Source: Thereva unica (taxonomy: Eukaryota; Arthropoda; Insecta; Diptera; Therevidae). Taken from it: a DNA stretch of 64,000 nucleotides. Both the position numbers and the translations under genes were made by a program. The DNA is taken from the NCBI GenBank assembly GCA_949987705.1, contig OX465285.1, forward strand, positions 2,666,001 to 2,730,000. The letters are read 5' to 3'. This document shows, piece by piece, positions 1 through 11,124 of the stretch (position 1 is its first letter; the number at the start of each line of letters is the position of its first letter). The notes under the pieces were generated by a model. It was not told the origin of the DNA, searched no databases, and worked only from the letters and a program-made list of their open reading frames with translations.

Positions 1-113
1 CAGTGATGAGCAAAAAGTCTTGCAAAAAGTCTTGCAAAAAGTCTTGCAAAAAGTCTTGCAGTCTTGTCTTGATCCTGCTAAATGTGCAAGACAAGACTTT
101 TTGCTCATTACTG
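1..113. mobile_element. Small hAT-like MITE with internal GTCTTGCAAAAA repeats
   Basis: Ends CAGTGATGAGCAAAAAGTC and GACTTTTTGCTCATTACTG are inverted repeats. The interior holds four 12-bp GTCTTGCAAAAA units and the block GCTAAATGTGCAAGAC that is shared with 130-248 and 40115-40261. The left flank is outside the window, so no target duplication can be tested. Confidence 0.75.
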
Positions 114-129
114 CAACACTTTTGGCACT

Positions 130-248
130 TAGTGATGGGCAAAAAGCCTTGCTATCTCGATCTTGCTGTCTTATCTTGCCCTTGTCTTGTCTTGTCTTAG
201 TTTTGCTTGGTCTTGCTAAATGTGCAAGACTAGTCTTGCTCATGACTA
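130..248. mobile_element. Second small hAT-like MITE, adjacent to the first
   Basis: Starts TAGTGATGGGCAAAAAGCC, contains TCTTGCTAAATGTGCAAGAC and ends GTCTTGCTCATGACTA. It lies 16 bp after the first copy. Flanking 8-mers do not match, so one end may be rearranged. Open frames here are repeat artefacts. Confidence 0.7.
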
Positions 249-524
249 CTACTTGTACGGCTGAAGCTGAAATCATACATACAAGCGTGCATGATAGGGT
301 GCCAAACGTGGCCACTGTGAAGGAGATATTTCGGAGTCCCTCTTCAATGACGGCAGTCTTAACCCGTAAACCACGTTGGAGTACGCAAAGATCATACTTT
401 CATTGGAAGAAAATCTCCTTAGAAACCCACAGAAATCTACTCCTGTGTACAGGCTTCTGGGCTATACGTAGTCCCGTGTAGGGGAGAGATACCGATCTTA
501 TTAATAAGAAGAGGGTTAGATCCT

Positions 525-1000
525 TTGGATTCTCACCAGAAAACAAAAACCCTGCAAAAGAGCAAAGACTCGAACCATCCTTATTGCAAAGTCAGCTCTA
601 AACCCGATCATCTGCTAAATAGCAAAAAGTGTCAGAATGGACATGCTTGCGAGGGACTATCCGCAGACTCTCCTGATCTCGGAACAACTAGTTACCGTGT
701 AATGTATTCATCTGGAGGCAATAGCAGAGTTGGCACAAGGCTCAAGACATCCATGGTTTCTAGGAAGGGTGGCCTCATCACTGTAGAAGAGGACAGCCTG
801 CCACGCAGCCATGTTGTGATCGAGTACTTCCCGCCTGAAACAGAAGCCCCCACTGATGCGATATTTAAGTGGAAAAGGGTTGACATCAGGACCTTAGAGG
901 TGGAGGAGTGGAGATTACTGCATAAAGTGTATTACGCACAGTTCTGTGTGGACCAAAAGGCTACTATTTTGGTCGGCCCCAGACTAGAATAGGGCGGCAT
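525..1000 (+). pseudogene. Possible LINE ORF1 C-terminal relic
   Basis: An open frame of 155 residues. Its end (VDIRTLEVEEWRLLHKVYY, DQKATILVG) resembles the W-x-LL/V-R....T-L-VG pattern of the C-terminal domain of insect LINE ORF1 proteins. After the stop, LTNPRAMGAVPADRVRPGW in another frame may continue it. No nucleic-acid knuckle seen. It could instead be an unrecognised exon. Confidence 0.35.
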
Positions 1001-1194
1001 GACCAAAGCTGCCCCCAGCAGTGCTTGAAAAGAGATTTATCTCGGACAACCTCGATTTGGCTTTAACTAATCCAAGAGCCATGGGTGCAGTGCCGGCGGA
1101 TCGTGTTAGGCCCGGGTGGGTAGACAGACATCCAAACTCCTATCCAAACTCCAAGCTACAATCTAACTACTGATCTCGATAGCTACCCGGTCGG

Positions 1195-1896
1195 TGCTTG
1201 TCCTTAAACACACTGCCTCTTCTAGTGAGGATTTCATCATCATCCTCATCGTCCGCAATTTCTTCTTCTTCCGTTTTTAGCTCCACAAAAAGTTCTCCCT
1301 TTTGTGTCCGCCTTTTTCAGCTCCCCTTTCCGCTCTACCACACCCTTCTTTTCGGCCCTTTTCTCTTTTTGGGGGACCCAGTCCCCTTTCTCTGACCGTT
1401 TTCGTCTCGCATTTTCCTTCCTGTTCTTTGGGGGCTTTGGCGAAGTTGCGCCTCCTCACACGACTCCATAGGGAGCTGGCGGACTTCCAGAGTGCTAGTG
1501 GCTTTCTTGGGCTTTGCAGCCGCGGCAGCATTTTTCCTAGGACTTTTTCGGCGTGCTCAGTCGTCCATAAGCTATTTTATTTGTACTCTCAGTTTCCGAA
1601 AGGCGTCTTACTCTTTCCTTTGCTTCGTCCCCTCACTGAATATTATGGCGGTATTTTTTACCCAACTTGCCTTCTGAAGTACGTTCAGGTTACCCAGCGA
1701 GCTGGTGTTGCCAGACTGTATTTTTCCATGATAAGGTCTTCCACGCATTTCGTGCGAAGGGACTTGACCAACTTTCACCGATCTTGCAAATGCCTCTATT
1801 TTCTCTTTGTTGGGCGCGATGAGTTTTTGCTGCCGGTGCCGGCATTTTTACCATACATCGGAGTCCGGGGTCTTCTCCAACATTCGGCCTTATATC
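1195..1896. other. Unassigned stretch
   Basis: CT-rich at 1225-1420, and open for 204 codons on the plus strand (1302-1916) without any recognisable domain or plausible protein composition. I see no exon, RNA or repeat structure that I can support. Confidence 0.5.
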
Positions 1897-2068
1897 CAGA
1901 GGCGGCGCTTTCATAGGTGCAAATGGTGCACTTGCACCGGGCGCAAAGATAAAAATTAAGTATTGAAAAAAATTTAAAACTTCGAAAAAAAAAAATTGAA
2001 AAAGTGTTCCCGTGCTTTAATTATCATATATTACAGGAAATGCACCTTTTGCGTCTTTTTCCATTGTC
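1897..2068 (+). mobile_element. Truncated hAT-like MITE (CACCGGGCGCAA family)
   Basis: CAGAGGCGGCGCTTTCATAG and TGCACTTGCACCGGGCGCAA match the 5' end of the complete copy at 52508. The match continues through the AT-rich interior (GTGTTCCCGTG) and then runs into LINE-like sequence with no right terminus. Confidence 0.75.
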
Positions 2069-2185
2069 TTCTGCGATTTGTGGCCAATCCAATTCCATTT
2101 AGTTCGCCTGATTTTGTCGTTTCGTTCGTATTCTTTCTTGGCTGGCACGGTTGTGCCATTGTTGTTGATTTGTAATTCGTATTAG
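2040..2185 (-). pseudogene. RTE-type LINE C-terminal remnant
   Basis: The minus frame has QPRKNTNETTKSGELNGIGL then AT, paralleling the QERIDDQITRRKSNWVGHT segment of the better copy at 16212-16555. Heavily degraded. Confidence 0.4.
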
Positions 2186-2211
2186 TCATACTATTACACC
2201 GTACTACAGTG

Positions 2212-2411
2212 AAAAAATCCATTCTTATTCGTTTGCACTTTTTTGAGCTCCCATTTTTTCTGATTTAAAAAGTTTAACCATTTTTTGTTGTAAAAACCAT
2301 TTTTTGTTAATAACAAAAAAACTGAGGGTGCCACGAAAAAGCGAAAAAAACCATTAAAATCGGAAAAAATGGGAGCTCAAAAAAGTGCAAACGAATAAGA
2401 ATGGATTTTTT
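2212..2411. repeat. MITE-like element with 49-bp perfect inverted repeat
   Basis: 2212-2260 and 2363-2411 are exact reverse complements over 49 bp (outer AAAAAATCCATTCTTATTCG, inner GAGCTCCCATTTTTTC), with a 102-bp AT-rich centre. No clear target duplication flanks it. It interrupts LINE-derived sequence. Confidence 0.88.
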
Positions 2412-2550
2412 TAAAGTCAAGATTTGTAGAACGGTGTTATAGATCCTTAATTCGGCGAGAAACACCTGGATCGCTTCTGTTCTTAAGCTGTTAAAAGCGC
2501 CTTGTATTTCCAGTAAGGCTGTTAGGTGAACTGTTTTTTTTTCAGGCAAG
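2300..2550 (-). pseudogene. LINE reverse transcriptase fragment
   Basis: The minus frame has LTALLEIQGAFNSLRTEAI, corresponding to the first catalytic RT block (family FLDIEGAFDN). The catalytic Asp is replaced by Glu, and the frame runs directly into the 2212-2411 inverted repeat. It is an inactive relic. Confidence 0.6.
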
Positions 2551-3059
2551 ATTCTACCGTAGAAACTAATAGATGCAGTGTAGTAACCACCTATTATCCT
2601 TCGAAATATGAAGGCTTGGAGAACGACATAAAAACCGCTCTTATAGAGATTCGAGTGTATAGTACTATAGATTTTCGAAGCCTAGGATTGTGCTGGAAAT
2701 AGTTAGAGAAGTACAGCCAACACCAAAAAGCATCCTGAAGCATTAAACAGCATTACCGGAATGGTTTTGTGAAGTTAAAGCGTAAGCAAACCCAGCACAA
2801 AAACAAGATCGCGAAGCACATTCTGACGAAGGCAGGGGCGATACTTTCATAGGTGCAATTGGTGTATTTGCACCGGGCGCAATTTTACGGGTGAAAATGA
2901 TTTCCCGTGTTTTATTTTTCTTATATATTAACGGAACTTCAAAGAGTGTATGTGTCTTCTTCCATTGTCTTTTACTGTGATCCAAAAATGAACAGAAATT
3001 ATAGGGCGGCGCAATGGGGCATAGTGCACCGGGCGCAAAAAAGCCAAACCCCGGCCATG
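2440..3059. repeat. Composite block A: LINE RT fragment + spacer + hAT MITE
   Basis: About 600 bp homologous, in inverted orientation, to 5395-5965. The shared order is an RT fragment, a spacer (ATTCGAGTGTATAGTACTAT, GGATTGTGCTGGAAATAGTT) and then the hAT MITE. Both copies stop at the MITE's outer end. Confidence 0.75.
2833..3059 (+). mobile_element. hAT-like MITE, nearly full length
   Basis: Starts CAGGGGCGATACTTTCATAG and ends ...GCACCGGGCGCAAAAAAGCC then AAACCCCGGCCATG. It is the same family as 52508-52738, with diverged outer bases. Its left flank is shared with the inverted copy at 5395-5620, so it was duplicated together with neighbouring sequence. Confidence 0.75.
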
Positions 3060-5394
3060 CATATATCTCTATTCCAAGTTTACTTATTTTATTTGTACTC
3101 ATCATGGGTTTTTGTGAGTCTTCTTTATAGTCTACCCACCTACGAAAGACTAGGAATTGTGAATGCCAACGGTATGGACTAAATGAGGGTAGAGCAAGGG
3201 TGGGAGGAGGACTGTCTGCTACGTTGTTGAAGGCTTTGCCCAGAGTGATTCCGTGTGATGGATTAGTTACACATACTTGGAGGTCTTCGCCGTTCACCCA
3301 TGTGGTGTCTCTTCGCTTAGGCGTGACCCTACACATCGTCTGCTGCTCGACTGATGATTGATTCCCTCGTAAAAAATCCCTCATAGGATAGATCCTCTCT
3401 ACATATCCATATGCCTAAAAAAATCATGTCTCGCTCCAAAAGCACGAAGTTCCAACAAGTCAGTTTTCTTACGGTCCCCAGCTAAAAACCGTCACCCACA
3501 AAATCAATTTCCACTGTTCGTTCAACTCCAGAACAATCAATAACCAAGAACTTGTGAAAGCCAAGAGCTCTTGTTTAAAGCCAAACGGATTACCCGAAAT
3601 GGCTGGTACCACCATCGTCATCATCATCATCATCATCATCAGGTGAGATGACATCTATCGAAATTACACAAGTGTGTAATTTAATCGTCTCGGGTTTAAA
3701 TAATGGCAAGCCTCGACTCATTGAGCGCCCGCCACTCCTTCTCAGCCTCAATATCAACATAAACTCCTCCGGAATCGAAAGTTTTTCTTTGCTCTCCCGT
3801 AAAAGGAGTTTTCAACTTAATTTCAAACACAAATAGCTGGTGAGATTCTGTTAATTGAATTTTCTCGTTTTTCCTACCCCACCGACGATGACGCCGACAA
3901 AGACGACGACGCGCTTAACCAAAAAGCGATAATTTTCTTTTTCTTGGTGCCTCGTCCTTGTCTCTATGTGAAAAGTGCCTACCAAGGACATTTTTTCCAT
4001 TTCTTCCTGGGCTTTGTCTGTACGTAATTCTTGTACATTTCAATGGTGTTGTTTTTTCTTCCGCGGAAAAGTTTCCATGACGCACAAACATCGAAATTCG
4101 CCGTGGATTAACGCACATAAACCAGGAATAAGAGGAAAAAATTAAAATCCTGCCGCGATTTTGATAAGCCTCGCGAATTTATTGATTGTTTTTGGATTTG
4201 TGCTCCTCCACATAGCAGCGGCAAAGAAAATTAAATCGAATACACGAGAAATATTATTCCCGAGTCCTTTTGGAGGTGTACGAACAAGTTATCAAGGAGG
4301 ATGATTGGCACGTGCCACTTATAAATCCAGAAATATATTCCTTATTAGCACACAGGAGGCAAATACTCATGCTGAGGAGATTTTCTGGGTTTATCCTTAT
4401 TGATGAAAATTTTGCTACGAAAATAGCACTTGTCAAAAAAAAAGGAAAAAAACACAGTGAATTTTATTTATTTTCAATATTTTTTTTTTTTTGGCAAACG
4501 GAAAAAACTTGAAATTTTCCATCCTTGACATTCTTCCTTTGTCAGTTCCAATATAATCCCGGAAATTGAAGCAATTTTTAATTTTAGATAAAAGCGTTTT
4601 CATATTTAACAAAACAGGCACGTTTTCCAAAATAAAAAAAAATTGTTTCTTCCTAGTTTATTTTTATTCTCCTTTTATGGGTATCCTTAGGTTTTTTTCT
4701 TCGTCCTTTCTGCGTTTCCTTCCTGAAAAGTTAAGAAAAAAAAATTTATTTTCCCTGCAATTTTCTTAACATGCCTAGGTATGTTCTCTTAACTCTATAC
4801 ACACATATACATATACGTAAATATACCTTCGTCCTTTTTTTTGATTTTTATTTACGCTTGATTCATTTTATTGGACACCATCATCAGGACGACAACTTTC
4901 CTTTTTTCAATTTTTCTTGTACAAACATTTCATACTTGTCTTCTCCTCTTGGAAAGTTGGATTTTTTTTTGTTCTGGTCTTCTTGATGTCCTGATAAAAG
5001 TTTGACATATGTGATTTAGGGCGTGTCCTTTTTTTTTGATCGAAATTTTATTCGAAATATTAAAATTACTTCCCAACGATTTCATATATGTTAAACTTTA
5101 TGGTTTGTTGATTTTGAATTAGTTTTAAGCATCTAGGGATTTTGTATTGATCAGAGGAAAGTAGTTCGGTTGATGTTGTAGGACACGTGAAGGCGTTTTG
5201 AATATGTGCTATTGGAATAAGAATTAGTATGAAATTTTAAATTTATTTCTTAGATTTGTTACAATGAAGCTGGGAGGAGGAGCTGTCAGGGATCTTTAGT
5301 GGTGCCGGTACACCCAAGAAATAAGTCCCGAGCAACGCCAACTGCTAAAACCATCTAAAATCGACCGCCATTCTATGAATCCTACCTCTAAGAT
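3060..5394. other. AT-rich non-coding stretch
   Basis: Holds a (CAT)n microsatellite at 3613-3642, poly-A/T runs at 4434-4490 and 5029-5040, and no supported gene. A minus-strand open frame at 2743-3384 overlaps the hAT MITE and has no recognised domain. Confidence 0.5.
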
Positions 5395-5620
5395 CAGGGC
5401 CGGCGTTTGGATTTTTTGCGCCCGGTGCAGTATGCCATATTGCGCCCCATCATTCCTGTTCATTTTTGATCGCAGTGATGAACAATGAAAAAAGACACAA
5501 ACATTCTGTGGAGTTCCTTTAATATATGAAAATGAAGGCACGGGAACACTTTCACTTTCGCCTCGTCCAATTGCGCCCGGTGAAAATACACCAATTACAC
5601 CTATCAAGGCGCCGATGCTG
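5395..5620 (-). mobile_element. hAT-like MITE, inverted copy
   Basis: Begins CAGGGCCGGCGTTTGG and TTTTTTGCGCCCGGTGCAG (reverse of the family's right end). It ends at CACCTATCAAGGCGCCGATG then CTG. The family's AATTGCGCCCGGTG core is present near 5572. Confidence 0.75.
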
Positions 5621-5869
5621 TTTTTGTCCAATCAGGATTTGCTTCGCTGAGTTTGCTTGCGCTTCACCAAACTCTCCCGATTTCGGTGTTAGCTACACTT
5701 CCCTAACTATTTCCAGCACAATCCCGGGCTGAGAAAACCTATAGTACTATACACTCGAATCTTCATAATAGAGGTTTCTATGTGATTCTCCAATCCTTCA
5801 GGTCTCGAAGGATGATAGGTGCTCACTGCACTGCATATTTTAGTTTCTACTGTAGAATCTTTCATAGAA

Positions 5870-5965
5870 AAAAAAAATAGTCCACTTAGCAGCTCTTCTG
5901 GACATAGAAGTCGCTTTCAACAATTTCAGAACAGAGGCCTACCACCCCTGGATCGCAGTAAGTTA
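5870..5965 (+). pseudogene. LINE reverse transcriptase fragment (block B)
   Basis: The plus strand can be read as LAALLDIEVAFNNFRTEAYH, the same RT block as the copy in block A, here retaining the catalytic Asp. Only about 30 residues remain. Confidence 0.6.
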
Positions 5966-6269
5966 TTTCAGTCGACCTGTTCATGCAAACATTTTTGAGT
6001 CTATGGTGCGTCCCTTTAGGTGTGCAATGGAGTTAATGTTCGTGGTGTGGTCAGCTTTTGGGACCCTTCAGATATGCAATGGGGGTTTATGTCCTGGTGT
6101 GTTGACCCTTTGGAGCCTGGAGGAATATGAATTTTTGCTACTCTGAGTAAATTCGAACATGATATTGCTCTTAAACACCATTACCTATGTATATCCGTAT
6201 CACCAGGATCGTACAGGCAGGAATGCATTTATTCAATCCTTATTCTACCAAATCTATGAAGCCTAGGAC

Positions 6270-6370
6270 AGGGTATTCTTCAGGAGTCGCAAGGTGTAAT
6301 GAGCTCGATGCCAACAAATCCCCTGGACCCGATAACCTCATCGCCTATCGTCTTAAAACAATGCGCCTCA
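6270..6370 (+). pseudogene. LINE fragment, pre-RT motif
   Basis: The plus strand reads CNELDANKSPGPDNLIAYRLK, matching the KSPGPDGI segment just upstream of the RT core in LINEs. About 30 residues remain, followed by AACTC-rich repeat. Confidence 0.55.
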
Positions 6371-6399
6371 CCTTTGGCTGCAAACTTTTTGCCCTATCA

Positions 6400-6620
6400 T
6401 ACTTCTCCAGAACTCAACTCAACTCAATTTAACTGTAATTTTAACTCATATCTTAATTTAACTCAACGCAACTGCACTAAACTCTTAACTCAACTTTCCA
6501 TACAATTCTTAACTCAACTGAACTAATCTCAACTCAAATTGTCTCAGCCTAATTTATACCAAGTCAACACAACTCTTGGCTCAACCGTTAATTCAAATTT
6601 TACCTTAACTCAAACCGTTT
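6400..6620. repeat. Degenerate AACTC-rich simple repeat
   Basis: Imperfect AACTCAACTCAA/TAACTCAA units. The same or reversed motif recurs near 7310-7400, 7560-7710, 14510-14560 and 21705-21895, so it may be the core of an old palindromic MITE family rather than a plain microsatellite. Confidence 0.55.
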
Positions 6621-7559
6621 GCTGCCACGTCATACGTGTCGGTGTTACTCTCAAGGCTTCACTAGATATTTCACATAAAAAATTTCAAGTTAACATAGGC
6701 AGAAAGTTACTTATTTCAGTGAGGCAGTCATCCCTGCTACATTCATACGGTGGCTTAATGAGTCAATTGAAGTGCAAATAAGTTTGAGGGAGCGGGTTTG
6801 CACTGGTTTATCCATCCAAGCTAAGCTGGAGTTTAGTCAACAAAGCGTACTCTATCAAAAGCGTTGGAGATATCTAGAGCAATCAGGCTAGATTCATCAA
6901 ATCGATGTATACCTTGGTTTAAGGGGAATGCTATCAGGGCCAGTGAGTTTGTTTGAGTCTAGCTATTAGAGACACCTACACACTTTACTCGTCTTGCAGA
7001 GAACTCTATCCACACAGCGAGGTGGGGCGTAGCATCGAGTAAGAAAGAATTTGGGGTGTAGATGGTTGCAAGTAGGTCGGTCTTGGAATTGCTTTCTGTT
7101 AGCACATCCTCCCCGCAAATAAATTAAGGAGTTGTTGATGAAGTGAAATTGTTCCTCTTAGGCCATTGCTGGATGGATGAGGCTTAGGCTAAGAATTCGA
7201 ATTTTTATTGTATCTAAAAGCTAGGACGATATTAGAGTGATTTAAATAACGAGCAGCGTACCAACGCGCTTTTGATGTTTTGGATAATTTACCCTGTTTA
7301 TGACTAAGTTGAAAAGTTGAGTCAAGGTTGAGTTGACCACCGTATATAATCTCGAGTTGAGGTCTCTTTGGGTTGAAATGGAGTTGAACTGAAATCAAAC
7401 CATAACCTCAAATATTTTTGTGTGAAATTTCCTTTATAGACAGGTATAAACTTAGAACGGATTAATTTTTCATTCCTATGCAAGCAAAAACACCGAAAAC
7501 TAACGAAAACTAAGGCCAAAGGCGGTCTTCACGGATGGTGAACAAACAAAACAAATGTC

Positions 7560-7710
7560 ACTTCACAACTCAACTAGCGTATTTGAGGCGAAATATCAAC
7601 TCGACCTAGGTATGAGAACTGAGTTCGGTTGAGTGGACCCAGTTTCAACTCGACTCCAGTTTATGACTGGGTTAAACCTAGGTTGAACCTGGGTTGTACC
7701 TAGTTATAAA
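7560..7710. repeat. AACTC / ACCTAGGTT-rich degenerate repeat
   Basis: Contains repeated CAACTCGAC, GGGTTAAACCTAGGTTGAAC and CTGGGTTGTACCTAG units, imperfectly palindromic. No coding potential. Confidence 0.5.
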
Positions 7711-9190
7711 CGGGGTGATTCTCGATCAACACGCCCTTGTTTAAATTCTGCCTGTTTAAGGCTTCAACGTAAACGAAAAGGCGAACAGTACCCCTGCCTG
7801 ACAGGGCTCTGGACGGTATTCACAAGGGTAGAACTAGTTGTTCATGCATCAACCAATTTAGTGAAATTTTGGACTATCGACTCCTAAGAAAATATACCGA
7901 CACCCAACCTGTATGTACGTTGGCTCGAGAAAGATCAGTCTGCTGTTCAAGTTTGCTGTCACTCTCCCACGTTAGAGGGGATTGTACTTTGGCGCAGTAC
8001 ACCCAGATACTGATTTTCAATGGAGTTATTGTCGAACCGCCACCGTTTTAACAAAAGTGTCAATCTGTCAAGCCATCTGTCCATATGTCCAAAATCTGAA
8101 GTTGCTATTTTCATATCGTTTGGATTCCTGAATTCTTATAGTCTTGCTCTCAAAGTATTTTGCGGGTGCCCACAGTGTTACTAAACCCCAAAACCCACTA
8201 AAACTGCATAGTATTAAGTAACATATGCAGGCATCAACTTGAACCCGGGCCATGGCCACCATCTATGCAATAAATCTTCATTAAAAGTTTCCGTGAAAAG
8301 CAATCAACGTCATATTTAAGTTTCCCTGTCTGCCATGGCGAAGTCCAAAAACTTTTTGTCGAGTTGCTGCGGCTAATTTACGAGAGAGGAAAAGCGCACA
8401 TCTCTATGGCGAAACTTCACAAAGTTGATTGGCTGCGAAAAGTTCTCTTGTATGTAAACTATTTATTAAGTCTCTCTATTTCCCCACCGGCCGCACCTTT
8501 CCCACCTTTCGATCCATTAACTTGTGTCAGAATTGCTATTAGCTGTGTGTATCATGGGCGAAATTCCCATCGGGGGTGGGTGAGTTGAACTATTTTAACC
8601 GAATTGCGAAAGTTTTTCGGTTAAAGCAGGTGGAAATGGATCTATTGCACCGTAATTATTATTAACCAGCATGAGCACTTCCCTCGGAGAGCGGGGGTTT
8701 TTTTTATTTTGAAAATTGGTATTCAGTGGCACTTTGGGTCTAGTCTTTTACAGAAGAGGCGAACCTGACGATTTTTTCCAGGGATTTTGATTCAATGAGA
8801 GCTGGTGAAAAGTTAGTCTTTACAAAATTAAACGATTTCCGGAATTTTTGCAGGATTTTACCGAGTTTTTTTTGGGGGGGTGAATAATGTCAGTTTTAAT
8901 TTAATGATGTCGACAGGAGGAAGGATCTTAAAGTGGCTTTTAAAATTCCGAAGTTACAAATTTAAAATTGTTAAAGTTCGCCTTAAAAGCGTATTGACTA
9001 TAACATTATAGTACGCAGTATATACAGCAACACTACGTGGTGAAAATGGAAAGAGGCTTATCAAAAAGGTCCATTAAAAAGAGAGGATTAACGTAGGGTG
9101 ATGCTCTACCTACCTTTTGTTCAATACAGGTTTACAGGACGTAATAGCAAATGCGAGAATATAAACTAAAGGCTTCATCCTTCATCAGTC
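7711..9190. other. No gene seen
   Basis: Ordinary intergenic or intronic sequence with a balanced-composition patch around 8280-8470 (CAATCAACGTCATATTTAAG, ACAAAGTTGATTGGC). A poly-T/poly-G run lies at 8866-8881. No supported feature. Confidence 0.45.
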
Positions 9191-9199
9191 TTAGTTTGT

Positions 9200-9360
9200 A
9201 ACGAGGATTCCCGAGTAAAAATGAAACTCGCCCGCCCATAGCAAGCAGCAGGCATGTACGAACAGTGTCAATTGTCTTATTTTTATACTCAGTAAAATTG
9301 ATCTCGCACTGAAGTAGGTATTGCGTCACTTAGGCCTGGGAAAATAAACCCGTGTGACAG
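9200..9360 (+). repeat. Partial copy of the same repeat, lacking the 5S part
   Basis: Contains TCCCGAGTAAAAATGAAACT then CGCCCG, an AGCAGGCAT block and a TTAGGCCTGG block matching the 29.2 and 57.1 kb copies in order. The 5S-like 3' third is absent. Confidence 0.45.
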
Positions 9361-10630
9361 ATTTGCAACCAAAAGTACGGTCATTGGAAGATGTATGAAT
9401 TGCCTATTAAATAGGTTATCCGACAGGTAATTGAGAGATCTCTTGTAAATACTCCGGATTTCCTCAGTCTTAGGGCACTGCACGAGGCTAGGTGTTTGAT
9501 GTGAAGATCGGGAAGTAATGAAGCAGGTGCATACGAGCATACCGAGTTCGTTTGTGGAACATGTTCTTATTGACTCTGCTACCTCTTTACTTTAACTCCG
9601 CCTCTACTATATAGCTTTTGCAGTATGTTGTTTAACGTTACTAACCATAGTAAGGACGAGACTGTTCTTTTTTAAGGTGCATCCTTGTTGGTGTATTTAG
9701 TTACCTTCTTGGCTCCTAAATCCGTTTGGATTATCCTCGGGCTCAACAGAACTACCGTTCATTGCCCAAGGCTTTTTTCTAGCTTTAGAGATCTATAAGC
9801 TTGAATCGATACTCGAAATGTCCATTCAACTTCATCAAGCTTTACTTATTTACTTAAAACTAATCCCCAAAAATTTATTCATATACACTACGGCCTTAAT
9901 TCCGAATGGAACCGCATTCATTTCTCTAACTTTCATACGAAAACCCCTTTCCAGCTCGAGAAGGATCACCGCCTCCTTGCTCTTAAGCCACTCATGCCTG
10001 ATTCCATATTTTAATCAATCTCCTGCCTCTGCTGAAATATTCAGATGGTTTTCTGTTTGCACAACAGTCATGCAAGTATTCATGAAAAGGGCCAGGAAAT
10101 TAAATTTTCAATTCTTGTCCTAGTCAGGATGATTGTGCCTGGAAGTTCAGCAGGACTTTATCATGGATGTTGCCAGGAGCGAGAATAATAAGAAGTATGC
10201 TCTGGCGGTTGCATATCCTTGAATGTGGCGGATCTGTCTGGGGGCTTTGAGGACAAAGGGTTTTGTAAATTGGGTTTTTTTTTGTATTTATGAGAAAGAG
10301 TCTAAGCTTAGGTGTCACCTTGATCCTTTTTATGAAAGTACATTATTCAAGTATATTTTAATCATTGTTACTGTGTGGGTATTTAATAAAATTAGTTTTT
10401 ACTATTTGTGACGAGGAAGAAGGTTTTACAATTTTCATAGTATCCTGTTCTTCTTAACTCTTTTAATTTTTTATGATTAGGGCTGAGAGGGTTTGAGCTT
10501 AAGATGGAAGGAAGCTTGATGGCACATTTTCTGGGCACAACAATTGATGCAAAAGATAGATCTGGGTCTGCCGCCATTAGACCATACTGTAGGGAGGGAC
10601 AAATGCTGGAAAGAAGCAGATGTCATGTTT
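9361..10630. other. No gene seen
   Basis: Short frames only, and no domain or repeat structure that I can name. The frame 9818-10123 (101 codons) has no recognisable features. Confidence 0.45.
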
Positions 10631-10639
10631 ACGTATGAA

Positions 10640-10850
10640 CTTATTAGGGAGGTGATTCAATAGCCAGCCGCAAAATTCAATAGCCAGCGTACTGTAACGA
10701 AAAGCGATTCATTACTAATAGCCCCTCTCTCAACAAAGCTTTTGGAAAATATATATTCACCCAGAAGGCTAGGTGATTCCCCTTTGAAAGCTTCACTGCA
10801 AGGCTTTAAAGCTTCCTACCTTGACGAGCTTTTCTAGGTATAAAAGAAAC
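10640..10850 (+). pseudogene. Possible LINE RT fragment
   Basis: The plus strand reads LLIAPLSTKLLENIYSPRR and QGFKASYLDELF, suggestive of the LL-P-LSK-LEK... / QGFR segment before the RT catalytic core. Too short and degraded for a firm call. Confidence 0.3.
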
Positions 10851-11124
10851 CGTTTCACTACTCCAAAGCCAGTTTTTCACCAGGCTCGTTCCAGAGAGGT
10901 CATCTTCCCCGGTCCCATACCGTGTGGAGGTGTACTATCCAACAAGGTTTTTGGCACCGTTTTCTATACCGTGTCGAGGGGAATGTTGCCCAGGCCTTGT
11001 GCAGGTCTATGATCTGACAGTGTTCCTGGCAACATTTTCTAGACTAGTGTCAAGGTATGACCCGACCAGATGCCGACACTATACTGAACACCCCAGACAG
11101 TAAGCAGTATAGGCATTTAATACT

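Larger units (their letters stand above)
5395..5965. repeat. Composite block B, inverted relative to block A
   Basis: Carries ATAGTACTATACACTCGAAT and AACTATTTCCAGCACAATCC, exact or near-exact reverse complements of the spacer in block A, in the same order relative to the MITE. The two blocks lie about 2.3 kb apart. Confidence 0.75.

Noticed and set aside
20..481. 153-codon open frame
   Set aside because: Covers the GTCTTG repeat MITEs and has no protein-like composition.
1302..1916. 204-codon open frame, the longest in the window
   Set aside because: CT-rich DNA, no domain, runs into the hAT MITE end. Treated as chance.
2743..3384. 213-codon minus-strand open frame
   Set aside because: Spans the whole hAT MITE at 2833-3059 in antisense and has no recognisable domain.
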